Assembly: GCA_002295925.1 (NCBI GenBank) | Contig: DBGO01000015.1 | Span: forward strand, 92,388 to 156,387 | DNA: 64,000 nucleotides | Direction of reading: 5' to 3' | Origin: Flavobacteriales bacterium UBA852 | Lineage (GTDB): Bacteria > Bacteroidota > Bacteroidia > Flavobacteriales_E > Vicingaceae | Shown here: piece by piece, positions 35,145 through 44,068 of the stretch | Numbering within the stretch: position 1 is the stretch's first letter | How the letters are laid out: each line of letters starts with the position of its first letter | Made by a program: the position numbers and the translations under genes | The notes under the pieces: generated by a model | Databases searched by the model: none | What the model saw: only the letters and a program-made list of their open reading frames with translations | What the model was told of the DNA's origin: nothing

Positions 35145-38100
35145 TTATTTTTTCTTCTTTTTATTAGATGAAGTAGCTTCTTCTTCATTTTTACTTACCA
35201 AATCATACATTACCGGAGCAGCAATACATAATGAAGAATAAGTACCTACTGTAACACCCACAAGCAATGCAAAGGCAAAACCTCTAATTACTTCACCACC
35301 AAACAAGAATATCATTAACAATACAAAAATGGTACTCAATGATGTATTAATAGTACGACTTAATGTGCTGTTAAGTGCGTTGTTTACCACTTCATCCATT
35401 TTTTGTTTTTTATGTAACCCAAGGTATTCTCTAATACGGTCAAATACTACCACGGTATCGTTAATAGAGTAACCCACAACGGTAAGTATTGCAGCAATAA
35501 ATGCTTGGTCAATTTCTAATGAGAAAGGCAATACACCGTAGAAAATGGAGAATAAACCGATAACGATTAATACATCGTGGAATAACGCGGCAATTGCTCC
35601 AATACCAAATGGTATTTTTCTAAATCGGATGACAATATATACGAATATTACAATCAGAGAGAACAAAATAGCCCAGAATGCAGATGTTTTGATATCATCG
35701 GCAATGGTTGGTCCAACTTTTTGTGAGCTTAATATTTCGTAAGAAATACCTGTTTTTTGTAAACCTTCGTTTAATTTGGACTCTACTTCATCATCGGCAT
35801 TTTCAGCTTCAGAATCAATCATGTAGTTGGTTGTAATTTTTACTTGGTCGGATGAACCGAATGTTTTTACTTCGGGCGCACCTTCAAAAACATCTGCCAA
35901 GTCGGCAGCTACTTCTGTTGGCTCTACCGGTTGCTCAAATTTCACCAAGTAAGTTCTACCTCCGGTAAAATCTACACCAAAGTTCAATCCTTTTGTGAAT
36001 AAAGAACCTAAACCAACGGCAATAATTAATCCACTGATGATGTAAAATTTCTTACGGTTTTTAATGAATTGGAAATTTACATTTTTGAATGCACCATCTG
36101 TTAATTTGGTAGCAAATGTAATAGCTTTCTTTTTGCTTAATTGCCATTCGAAAATCAAACGGGTAATAAATATTGCCGAGAATAATGATGTGAAAATACC
36201 AATAACCAATGTTTTGGCAAAACCTTCTACCGGACCGGTACCGAACATCCATAAAATAATCCCGGTTAATAAAGTAGTTACGTTTGCATCTATAATAGAG
36301 GAGTAAGCATTACGATAACCATCGGTTATGGCTAATCGCAAACTTTTTCCGGCGGCTAATTCTTCCCGGATACGTTCAAATATAAGCACGTTGGCATCTA
36401 CCGACATACCAATGGTTAATACTATACCGGCAATACCGGGTAATGTTAAAGCAATATTGGTTGAGGTTAATACGCCCAATAAGAAGAATAAGTTGGCAAT
36501 CAATGCAACATCTGAAGCAATACCGGCTTTACCGTAATAAAATGCCATATAAATCAATACAATCAATAAGGCAATCATAAATGAGCGTAAACCGTCAGAA
36601 ATAGATTTTTGACCAAGTGACGGTCCAACAATTGCTTCTTCAACAATACGTGCAGGAGCAGGTAATTTTCCGGCTTTCAGAATGTTGGCAATTAGTTTTG
36701 CTTCTTCTATTGTAAAGTCTCCTGTAATTTGAGAACGCCCGCCGGCAATTTCTCCTTGAACAGTTGGATAAGAATAAACATAATTATCCAACACAATAGC
36801 AATACTTTTGCCAATGTTTGCTTTGGTTAAGTTTTTCCATACCTTGGCACCTTTGGCATTCATTACCATATCAATTTGAGCGTTTCCGCTAAATTGGTCA
36901 AAATCTTGCTTGGCATCAACAATTACATCGCCTTCTAATGGTGCTTTGCCGTCTTTGTTTTTTACATCAATAGCAACTAAAGCCAAGTATCTGCCTTCTT
37001 TATCGGTAGGTTTGGCTGTCCATAGAAATTTAAGGCGAGGGAATAAAGCACGAATTTCTTTACGACGTAAATAAGCATTTACTTTTGCCGTATCGGTGAT
37101 AGCTGCGTAACCTACAACAGGTCCTCTTCCCGGATAATACTGTCCGTTTTCGTTTTGATAAATAGCCGGACGCAATACAGCCCATAATGGATTTTTCTTG
37201 GCAAACTCTTCTTGCGACATTTCTTCTTTAGAAGCCGCAGAGTCTGATTTTGTTTCAGATAATTCTTCAATTAAGTTTTCTTCTTCTGTTTCGGTAGAAT
37301 CGTTCGATAAAGAATCGGTATCTGCAGTAACCGTGTTTGTATTTTCGTTGTCTTGTGCATTGTCATTTGCAACAGCTGCAGTATCCGGTTTTTCTTCCTT
37401 ATTTAAATCAGGATTAAGTATCAAAGCCAATTTTTGATTGGCTTGTTCCAATAACGGGTAAACATCTGCATTTTCGCGAGTTGTCCAAAACTCTAATTGT
37501 GCAGTTCCTTGAAGTAACTGGCGTACGCGTTCTTTATTTTTTACACCGGGTAATTCTACCAAAATACGGTCAGAACCTTCCAATTTTTGAATATTGGGTT
37601 GAGCAACACCAAATAAGTTTACACGAGTTCTTAATACATTAAAGGAACGCTCAATAGCATCGGAAGTTTCTTCTCGCAAGAAAGCCAATACCTCTTCGTT
37701 TGAAGCATCGGGAGATATTTTATCTTTGTTTTGCAAGGTATAAAATACTGAAACTAACTTTTTATTGGGAGCAACTTCGTTCCACGCTTCGGCAAAAAGA
37801 GTTACAAAATCTTTATCGCTGTTGCGTTGTTTTTCTTTGGCCAATTTAAGTGCCGCTCTATAATCGGGGTCTTTACTGTGGTTTGACAATGCATCAATAA
37901 CATCTGCCAATGATACTTCCAAAACAACGTTCATACCGCCTTTAAGGTCTAGCCCAAGGTTTAATTCGTGTTTCTTTACATAGTCGTAAGTAAACCCGAA
38001 TACAGGATAAACCTCTACACTACGCATAGAATCCAAATAAGCTTCTTCTTTTTGAATATCGCCTTGTGCGTATTCTTTTGCTTTATTTTCTACCGAATTC

Positions 38101-38183
38101 GCTACGAAAGTAAACGAAATGGAATATAAACTGGCAATAGCCAATAAAATGGTAAACGTTGTAATTAATCCTTTGTTCTGCAT
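35145..38183 (-). CDS. secDF: Protein translocase subunit SecDF (fused)
   Basis: SecDF uses the proton gradient to assist Sec-dependent export. SecD and SecF are fused, as is usual in Bacteroidota. The SecD half has the LGLDLKGGMNVVLEV motif after helix 1, a large periplasmic P1 domain, and IGMSVDANVLIFERIREEL in the helix region. The SecF half starts near residue 690 with FGVDFTGGRTYLVKF and ends with SINDTVVVFDRIRE. An acidic, Asn/Thr/Ser-rich low-complexity stretch at ~255-328 interrupts the P1 domain. YajC, its partner, is encoded at 52182. The 1012-residue length fits the fusion. Confidence 0.96.
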   Translation of the reverse strand: MQNKGLITTFTILLAIASLYSISFTFVANSVENKAKEYAQGDIQKEEAYLDSMRSVEVYPVFGFTYDYVKKHELNLGLDLKGGMNVVLEVSLADVIDALSNHSKDPDYRAALKLAKEKQRNSDKDFVTLFAEAWNEVAPNKKLVSVFYTLQNKDKISPDASNEEVLAFLREETSDAIERSFNVLRTRVNLFGVAQPNIQKLEGSDRILVELPGVKNKERVRQLLQGTAQLEFWTTRENADVYPLLEQANQKLALILNPDLNKEEKPDTAAVANDNAQDNENTNTVTADTDSLSNDSTETEEENLIEELSETKSDSAASKEEMSQEEFAKKNPLWAVLRPAIYQNENGQYYPGRGPVVGYAAITDTAKVNAYLRRKEIRALFPRLKFLWTAKPTDKEGRYLALVAIDVKNKDGKAPLEGDVIVDAKQDFDQFSGNAQIDMVMNAKGAKVWKNLTKANIGKSIAIVLDNYVYSYPTVQGEIAGGRSQITGDFTIEEAKLIANILKAGKLPAPARIVEEAIVGPSLGQKSISDGLRSFMIALLIVLIYMAFYYGKAGIASDVALIANLFFLLGVLTSTNIALTLPGIAGIVLTIGMSVDANVLIFERIREELAAGKSLRLAITDGYRNAYSSIIDANVTTLLTGIILWMFGTGPVEGFAKTLVIGIFTSLFSAIFITRLIFEWQLSKKKAITFATKLTDGAFKNVNFQFIKNRKKFYIISGLIIAVGLGSLFTKGLNFGVDFTGGRTYLVKFEQPVEPTEVAADLADVFEGAPEVKTFGSSDQVKITTNYMIDSEAENADDEVESKLNEGLQKTGISYEILSSQKVGPTIADDIKTSAFWAILFSLIVIFVYIVIRFRKIPFGIGAIAALFHDVLIVIGLFSIFYGVLPFSLEIDQAFIAAILTVVGYSINDTVVVFDRIREYLGLHKKQKMDEVVNNALNSTLSRTINTSLSTIFVLLMIFLFGGEVIRGFAFALLVGVTVGTYSSLCIAAPVMYDLVSKNEEEATSSNKKKKK

Positions 38184-38217
38184 TTTTTCTTATTTTTACA
38201 CAAAATATTTGAGCGTG

Positions 38218-38248
38218 CAAATATAGAATTTCAAATATTATTTAACAA
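38218..38248 (-). promoter_or_regulatory. Promoter of secDF
   Basis: On the minus strand, TTG (38248-38246), a 20-base spacer and TATATTTG (38225-38218) match the Bacteroidota consensus, leaving a leader of about 28 bases before the ATG at 38183. Confidence 0.65.
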
Positions 38249-38273
38249 CTTAATTTGTAAATACTTTCATATT

Positions 38274-40526
38274 ATGCTTTATTCCTACGTTAAATGGTTG
38301 TTTTTCTCCTCGTTGGTAATGTTTTCGAACAGGTTTTTGGGGCAACAAATTATTTTTGAAGAAACCGATACTGTTTTAATCCTGAAAAATAATGATACAT
38401 TGACGCTGGGGTTTGCCGGGGGAATTAATTCCGGACAATATTCAACAATAGATTTAAATATGGATAATGTGCCCGATTTGGTTGTTTTTGACCGCAGCGG
38501 AAATAAAATATCCACTTTTTTAAACGTAGGTTCAGCAGGGCAGGTAAAGTATAAGTATGCTCCTGAGTATGTAAATGCTTTTCCTGAAATAAGTAATTGG
38601 ATGTTGTTGAGAGATTATAATTGTGATGGAAAGCAAGATATTTTTGCCTCATCGTCCGGCGGAATACAAGTGTATAAAAATACGTCGTCCGGTGGTAATT
38701 TAAGCTTTCAATTGGCTACCTCGTTGTTGTATTCCAACTATCAACCCAATTATGTCAATCTTTACGTAAGTTCTGCCGATATTCCAGCCATTGATGATAT
38801 TGACAATGACGGCGATTTGGATATACTTACTTTTAGTATTTTGGGAACATATATAGAATATCATAAAAACCTGACTATTGAAAAGTATGGTACTTGCGAC
38901 AGCTTGGATTACGAATTGCGCAATAAATGTTGGGGATTTTTTGCCGAAAATTTCAGTTCCAATTCCGTAACACTTAATGATACTTGTCAATGGAATGTGC
39001 CAAATCCGGAACGTAAAAATATTGTAGGCGGAGCAAAACATTCAGGCAGTACACTGATGACATTGGATGTAAATAATGACAATGCCAAAGAATTGGTTTT
39101 GGGCGATATTTCATTTAGTAATATGACCATTTTGATAAATGGCGATAACTCGCAAGATTTAACATCAAGCATAATGATTGCACAAGACAGTATATTTCCG
39201 GCTAATTTTTCCTCGAGTAATGCGCCTGCGGTTGACGTAGATATTTTTCCTGCTGGATTTTATATAGATGTAAATAATGATGGAGAAAAAGACTTAATTG
39301 TTTCTCCAAACGATATAAATGCTTCAAATAATTACCAGAGTTCTTGGTTGTATCTAAATAACGGAACCACAACGCAGCCCGATTTTAACTTTGTATCGAG
39401 TTCGTTTTTGCAAAACGAAATGTTAGAGGTGGGACAGGGTGCTTATCCGGCACTTATCGATTATAATCAAGACGGATTGATGGATTTGTTGGTGGGTAAT
39501 TACGGATATTTTGATACGGCATCATCCAATACTTATATCAGCAGATTAATGTTGCTCGAAAATATTGGCAGTAATACTTCGCCAAAATTTTTAATAGTCG
39601 ATTCCAATTATTTGGATTTGCCTTCATATAATTTGAATACAAATTTAAATCAGCCGGCAATAGCCATATGCCCAACGGTTGGAGATATTGATGGAGATGG
39701 TGACGACGATTTACTTTTGGGCGATTCGGAAGGGCTTTTGCATTTGTTTAGCAATACGGCAGGAGCGGGCAATCCGGTGAATTTTGTTTTTTCGCAAGCC
39801 AAATACCAAGGGATAGATGTAGGGCAATATGCAGCGCCACAGTTGGTTGATTTAAACGAAGATAATTTAATTGATTTGGTGGTAGGAAACAAAAACGGAA
39901 CCATTTATTATTTCCAAAACACAGGGAGTTCCACAAATCCTGTATTTACGCAACAAACGGACAGTTTGGGTGGTGTTTACACACATTTTTCAGGCTTTTA
40001 CAGTGGGTACGCTCAACCGTTTTTTTATAAAAATGCCAATAATCAATGGGAGTTGATTTGTGGTTCTGAAAGCGGATATTTATTTAAGTACGACAGTATT
40101 GACAATAACTTAACAGGAACTTTTAACGTGGTGGACAGTATGTTGTTTGATATTCGCAAAGGCGGAAAAACTGCACCGGTAATATATGATTTTAATAACG
40201 ACGGGTATAATGATATGATTTTAGGTAGTTATACCGGTGGATTGCATTATTTTAAAGGAACCTTTTTTAATATTGTCAATTACATTACTTATACGAATGA
40301 TTTTTCGGTTTATCCAAATCCTGCGAGCAAAAATATTACCATTAAAAGTACACAAACTAAACCGGTTAAGGTTACGGTTTACAATTTAATGGGCGCGCAA
40401 GTTTTGCAAGCACGTACAGCGACAAACAAAACATTTTCCATAAAGGATTTATTGCCCGGAATGTATTTTGTGGTTTTAGAAGATGAAACCAACAAACATT
40501 ATGTTTTTAAAATTGTAAAAGAATAA
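38274..40526 (+). CDS. VCBS/FG-GAP repeat protein with T9SS type A sorting domain
   Basis: A 750-residue secreted protein. A signal peptide (~1-24) leads into a series of FG-GAP/VCBS beta-propeller-type repeats, marked by calcium-loop motifs such as DYNCDGKQDIF, DIDNDGDLDIL, DVNNDGEKDLIV, DYNQDGLMDLLVG, DIDGDGDDDLLLG and DFNNDGYNDMILG. The last ~75 residues form the T9SS type A sorting domain (FSVYPNPASKNITI, LPGMYFVVLED, final FKIVKE). T9SS would move it across the outer membrane. The function is unknown; these repeats are usually structural or adhesive. Its stop is 3 bases from the convergent retropepsin stop. Confidence 0.92.
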   Translation: MLYSYVKWLFFSSLVMFSNRFLGQQIIFEETDTVLILKNNDTLTLGFAGGINSGQYSTIDLNMDNVPDLVVFDRSGNKISTFLNVGSAGQVKYKYAPEYVNAFPEISNWMLLRDYNCDGKQDIFASSSGGIQVYKNTSSGGNLSFQLATSLLYSNYQPNYVNLYVSSADIPAIDDIDNDGDLDILTFSILGTYIEYHKNLTIEKYGTCDSLDYELRNKCWGFFAENFSSNSVTLNDTCQWNVPNPERKNIVGGAKHSGSTLMTLDVNNDNAKELVLGDISFSNMTILINGDNSQDLTSSIMIAQDSIFPANFSSSNAPAVDVDIFPAGFYIDVNNDGEKDLIVSPNDINASNNYQSSWLYLNNGTTTQPDFNFVSSSFLQNEMLEVGQGAYPALIDYNQDGLMDLLVGNYGYFDTASSNTYISRLMLLENIGSNTSPKFLIVDSNYLDLPSYNLNTNLNQPAIAICPTVGDIDGDGDDDLLLGDSEGLLHLFSNTAGAGNPVNFVFSQAKYQGIDVGQYAAPQLVDLNEDNLIDLVVGNKNGTIYYFQNTGSSTNPVFTQQTDSLGGVYTHFSGFYSGYAQPFFYKNANNQWELICGSESGYLFKYDSIDNNLTGTFNVVDSMLFDIRKGGKTAPVIYDFNNDGYNDMILGSYTGGLHYFKGTFFNIVNYITYTNDFSVYPNPASKNITIKSTQTKPVKVTVYNLMGAQVLQARTATNKTFSIKDLLPGMYFVVLEDETNKHYVFKIVKE

Positions 40527-40529
40527 TGG

Positions 40530-40955
40530 TTATTGATTAAGCGTTAATGTACTCTTATCATAATCAATTACAGCTTTCATATCGTATAATAAATCGCTGC
40601 CAATTACGCCGGCAATTTCATCCAGTCCTATTTGGGTGTAGCTTTGGTTAACGTGCGAAAGGTCCAAAACAGCTACTTCGTAATTGTGTAAATGAATATC
40701 ACCAATTTTAAAAGATTCTAAAACAGCTTTTTTCGATTGCATAGAGTTTGTCCCCAAACCGGTGCTCAGTTTTTCAATTTCTTCAATAAGATTTTCGCCT
40801 AAAATAGCTTTAATTTTATTTTCGTCAAAAACAGAACGTGAAGCACCTGTGTCGATAAGTAAGTTAACGTCGTTATCGTTTATTTTTCCGGATAATTGTA
40901 AATGAAATCCATCTTCCTCTATCGGAATTATATTAAATGGAACTTGTGTTTGCAT
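40530..40955 (-). CDS. Retropepsin-like aspartic protease
   Basis: A 141-residue clan AA, retropepsin-like protein. The catalytic triad motif is Asp35-Thr36-Gly37 in LLIDTGASRSVFD. A second family motif is GVIGSDLLYDMKAVIDYD, with a typical hydrophobic-Gly flap-like pattern. Like retropepsins it would need to dimerise to form an active site. No signal peptide is seen, so it is probably cytoplasmic. Its substrate is unknown. A terminator separates it from mdh upstream on the same strand. Confidence 0.88.
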   Translation of the reverse strand: MQTQVPFNIIPIEEDGFHLQLSGKINDNDVNLLIDTGASRSVFDENKIKAILGENLIEEIEKLSTGLGTNSMQSKKAVLESFKIGDIHLHNYEVAVLDLSHVNQSYTQIGLDEIAGVIGSDLLYDMKAVIDYDKSTLTLNQ

Positions 40956-40978
40956 TGAATGTAATTTTTACAAAAGTA

Positions 40979-41009
40979 AAAAAGACCGTCCAATTTGAAC
41001 GGTCTTTTT
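40979..41009 (-). terminator. Rho-independent terminator after mdh
   Basis: AAAAAGACCGT and ACGGTCTTTTT arms enclose a ~9-base loop, with A and T runs on both sides. It lies 28 bases after the mdh stop and before the retropepsin start at 40955. Confidence 0.85.
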
Positions 41010-41036
41010 AAAATAGGTTATAGTTGATTTGCTTTT

Positions 41037-41975
41037 TTAAGCAATTATATTCATGTCATCCAATACGCCCATTACTTCGCGAACGTGTTCTGCCGAAGCA
41101 TTCAATAGCGCTTTTTCTTCATCGTTAAGATCTAATTCAATAATTTTTTCGATGCCGTTTTTACCTAAAATTACCGGTACACCAATATATAAGTTATCTA
41201 AACCATATTGTCCGTTTACTAATGCGCATACAGGGAAAACACGACGTTGGTCGCGTACAATTGCTTCTACCATTTGAGCTGCTGCAGCACCGGGTGCATA
41301 CCATGCAGAAGTACCCAATAATTTTACAATTTCGCCACCGCCAAATTTTGTTCTTTCAATAATGGCATCTAATTTATCTTTTTCAATCAATTCTGTTACA
41401 GGAATGCCTCCAACAGTAGTATAACGAGGTAATGGAACCATTGTGTCTCCGTGTCCGCCCATCAATACTGCTTGAATATCTTTTGGTGAAACATTTAGCT
41501 CAAGGGCTAAAAATGAACGGTAACGAGCAGTATCCAAGATACCGGCCATACCAAATACTTTTGAAGAATCTACTTTGGCTGTTAAATAAGCGGTGTAAGT
41601 CATTACATCCAACGGATTGGCAACAACTACAATTTTAGCATCGGGCGAATATTTAATAACTTGCTCGGTAACCGATTTAACGATTTTAGCATTGGTTTCA
41701 ATTAAATCATCACGGCTCATACCCGGTTTACGAGGCATTCCCGATGTAATAACCACTACTTCTGAACCTGCTGTAGCTTCGTAATTGTTGGTAACACCAA
41801 TAGTGCGCGAATCATAAAGGTTGATAGGAGAAGTTTCCCAAATATCCAAAGCTTTACCTTCGGCAAAACCTTCTTTAATATCTACCATAATAATTTCGTT
41901 GGCTAACTCTTTGTGGGCACAAACATTAGCACAGGTTGCACCAACGTTTCCGGCTCCGATAACAGAAATTTTCAT
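41037..41975 (-). CDS. mdh: Malate dehydrogenase
   Basis: NAD-dependent malate dehydrogenase of the citric acid cycle, in the LDH-like MDH class. The nucleotide-binding GAGNVGATCANV is at the N-terminus. Substrate-binding segments are MPRKPGMSRDDLIETN, with the family's Arg pair, NPLDVMTYTA and the catalytic pair in LDTARYRSFLALEL and GGHGDTMVPL (His). The 312-residue length is standard. It forms a single transcription unit ending at the terminator 40979-41009. The divergent sigma-factor gene starts 139 bases away. Confidence 0.96.
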   Translation of the reverse strand: MKISVIGAGNVGATCANVCAHKELANEIIMVDIKEGFAEGKALDIWETSPINLYDSRTIGVTNNYEATAGSEVVVITSGMPRKPGMSRDDLIETNAKIVKSVTEQVIKYSPDAKIVVVANPLDVMTYTAYLTAKVDSSKVFGMAGILDTARYRSFLALELNVSPKDIQAVLMGGHGDTMVPLPRYTTVGGIPVTELIEKDKLDAIIERTKFGGGEIVKLLGTSAWYAPGAAAAQMVEAIVRDQRRVFPVCALVNGQYGLDNLYIGVPVILGKNGIEKIIELDLNDEEKALLNASAEHVREVMGVLDDMNIIA

Positions 41976-42114
41976 TTTATTTTATTTTTTTTGATTAAAC
42001 AATATATTTTGTGCTAAATTAGAAAATTGCATCAAATTAGTGAAGGATTAAAAAATAATTTTTTAAAGCAGGCAACCAAAACAGCAATTAAACGTTTTTA
42101 AGTTGAAAGAAAAT

Positions 42115-42681
42115 ATGGCCAACATAGAATTTGAAGATGAAAAGACACTGGTAAAAGCTTGTATAAAAGGCAATGAAAAAGCTCAATACGCCTTTTACAA
42201 GAAGTTTTACGGTAAAATGATGGCTGTATGCAAGCGCTATGCTAGGGATGATGATGAAGCAAAGGATATTTTTCATGAGGCAATGATGAAAGTGTTTAAT
42301 AATTTACCAAAATATCAATTTAATGGTTCGCTCGAAGGGTGGGTTAGACGCATTATGGTCAATACATCCATAGATTGGTACCGGAAAAATAAAAACACCT
42401 TTGGTTTTACCGACGACGAACAACAATTAGAAGATACCAATATTGCCATAGATGATATGGTGAACAGCGACTTTAATGTGCAAGACATTATGAAAGCTAT
42501 TCAGCAACTTACCCCGGCATATAAGGCAGTGTTTAATTTATATGTAATAGAAGGTTATTCGCACAAAGAAATTGCAGAAATGCTAAATGTAAATATCGGA
42601 ACGTCAAAATCAAATTTGGCTAAAGCAAAACAAAAATTACAGAAATTATTGGCAAATCAATATAAAGAATATTCCAAATAA
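42115..42681 (+). CDS. ECF-type RNA polymerase sigma factor
   Basis: A 188-residue sigma-70 family factor with only regions 2 and 4, the ECF plan. Region 2 is YARDDDEAKDIFHEAMMKVFNNL with the following WVRRIMVNTSIDWYRK. Region 4 is LTPAYKAVFNLYVIEGYSHKEIAEMLNVNIGTSKSNL. I chose the ATG at 42115; the upstream in-frame TTG at 42103 only adds four residues. It is followed after 13 bases by a membrane protein with an anti-sigma-like N-terminus, and then by an adhesin gene, suggesting one regulatory operon. Such factors are held at the membrane until a signal releases them. Confidence 0.94.
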   Translation: MANIEFEDEKTLVKACIKGNEKAQYAFYKKFYGKMMAVCKRYARDDDEAKDIFHEAMMKVFNNLPKYQFNGSLEGWVRRIMVNTSIDWYRKNKNTFGFTDDEQQLEDTNIAIDDMVNSDFNVQDIMKAIQQLTPAYKAVFNLYVIEGYSHKEIAEMLNVNIGTSKSNLAKAKQKLQKLLANQYKEYSK

Positions 42682-42694
42682 CACAATGTAGATT

Positions 42695-44041
42695 ATGGAC
42701 CAATTTGACAAATATTTAAAAGATAAACTCGAAAATGCAGAAGTGCCTTTCAATGAACAACATTGGAAAGAGTTTCAAAAAAGTTTGGCAAAACAAACAC
42801 GCTTAAAAAGATTGCGTAAAATCGGAATTGCTGCAGCAGTAACAGTTGTTATTGCAACATCGGTTTTTATGTATGTTAAAAATAATTTTAACGAAACATC
42901 GATTGATGAACATAATGAACAAAAAGCTGAACTTGTTTTAAATGAAAATAATAACAATGCCTTAAAGGCAGAACAAGTTGAGAGTGCCGGAGAAAAAGTT
43001 AATAAAGAAGAATCAACTGAAAACAAAAAACTTGTTTTTGCAACTGAAAACACTAAAGAAAATGTTCAACAAACCGAATTAACAGAGCAAAATATTCCGG
43101 AAAACACTGAAAATAAAACAACTGAAAATATAATTAATTCCTCTTCTGAAGATAATAATGATTTAACTGAAAAAACACAAGAAAAAGAAGCAGAAAAAGA
43201 AGAAAGTTCGAAAAATTCACTTTATTTAAAAGCGCTAAATACTCTTAGTGTAGAAGTGTCAAATTACAATACTTGTGCAGGTACGCCGGTTCAAGTAAAA
43301 TTGATAAATCCTGAAAATCTGCCATTGAAAGATATTGAGTGGACATTTGGTGATGGGCATACAGCAAAAGGAGAGAAATCAACACATGTTTACAAATTCT
43401 CGGGAGAATATCAGGTATTATGTGTTGTAAATAATAACTTTGAAGAACCGGTGAAAATTCAAGCAAAAAATAAAATAGTAGTCAATAAATTACCCCATGC
43501 CGAAATTGTCTATCAGAATATGTGGGAGCAATACGACAATAACAAATTGTTTTACCCTTATACAAAATTTAAGATAAAAACGATTGATGCTGAACCTATA
43601 GCTTTGCACTGGAACTTAGGTAACGGAAAGTCATTAAATGGTGAAAGTGTTTCTACCATTTATGAAGAAAAGAAAACATATAATGTGAAATTGCTGATAA
43701 CAGATGTGAACGGATGTTCAAACACCATCGAAACAGAAGTATATAATAATGAGGGGTTTGATATATTAGCGCCCAATGCATTTACTCCAAATAACGATGG
43801 AAACAATGATACGTTCTACCCAAAAGCAATTAAAGAATTTAACGTTCCGTGCGATATTACAATAAAAGATATATCGGGTAAAATAGTGTTTAACGGCACA
43901 CAAGATAATTGCGAATGGAATGGTACTTATATGAATACAGGAAGCCCGTTGCCTAAAGGTGTATATATTTATACTGTAACCACTACTGATGTTGAAGGTA
44001 AAAAACATCAATTTGCAGGAAAAGTGAATTTATTAAGATAA
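42695..44041 (+). CDS. Anti-sigma-like membrane protein with PKD domains and T9SS type B-like tail
   Basis: A 448-residue protein. The N-terminal ~40 residues (FDKYLKDKLENAEVPF then HWKEFQKSL) match the short cytoplasmic segment seen in Bacteroidota proteins paired with ECF sigma factors. One transmembrane helix follows (~45-63, IGIAAAVTVVIATSVFMYV) and no cleavable signal. A Glu/Asn/Lys/Thr-rich linker spans ~64-175. Two PKD-like domains follow (~178-250, with FGDGHTAKGE, and ~255-345). The last ~100 residues begin LAPNAFTPNNDGNNDTFYP and end FAGKVNLLR, a degenerate gliding-motility C-terminal domain lacking the usual FNRWG. It sits 13 bases after the sigma factor. Anti-sigma action is inferred. 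Confidence 0.85.
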   Translation: MDQFDKYLKDKLENAEVPFNEQHWKEFQKSLAKQTRLKRLRKIGIAAAVTVVIATSVFMYVKNNFNETSIDEHNEQKAELVLNENNNNALKAEQVESAGEKVNKEESTENKKLVFATENTKENVQQTELTEQNIPENTENKTTENIINSSSEDNNDLTEKTQEKEAEKEESSKNSLYLKALNTLSVEVSNYNTCAGTPVQVKLINPENLPLKDIEWTFGDGHTAKGEKSTHVYKFSGEYQVLCVVNNNFEEPVKIQAKNKIVVNKLPHAEIVYQNMWEQYDNNKLFYPYTKFKIKTIDAEPIALHWNLGNGKSLNGESVSTIYEEKKTYNVKLLITDVNGCSNTIETEVYNNEGFDILAPNAFTPNNDGNNDTFYPKAIKEFNVPCDITIKDISGKIVFNGTQDNCEWNGTYMNTGSPLPKGVYIYTVTTTDVEGKKHQFAGKVNLLR

Positions 44042-44068
44042 TTAATTGAGTATAAAAAGAAAGAATAG

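Noticed and set aside
41976..42114. A regulatory site in the gap between mdh and the sigma-factor gene
   Set aside because: I looked for TAnnTTTG elements and clear palindromes on both strands and saw only near misses.
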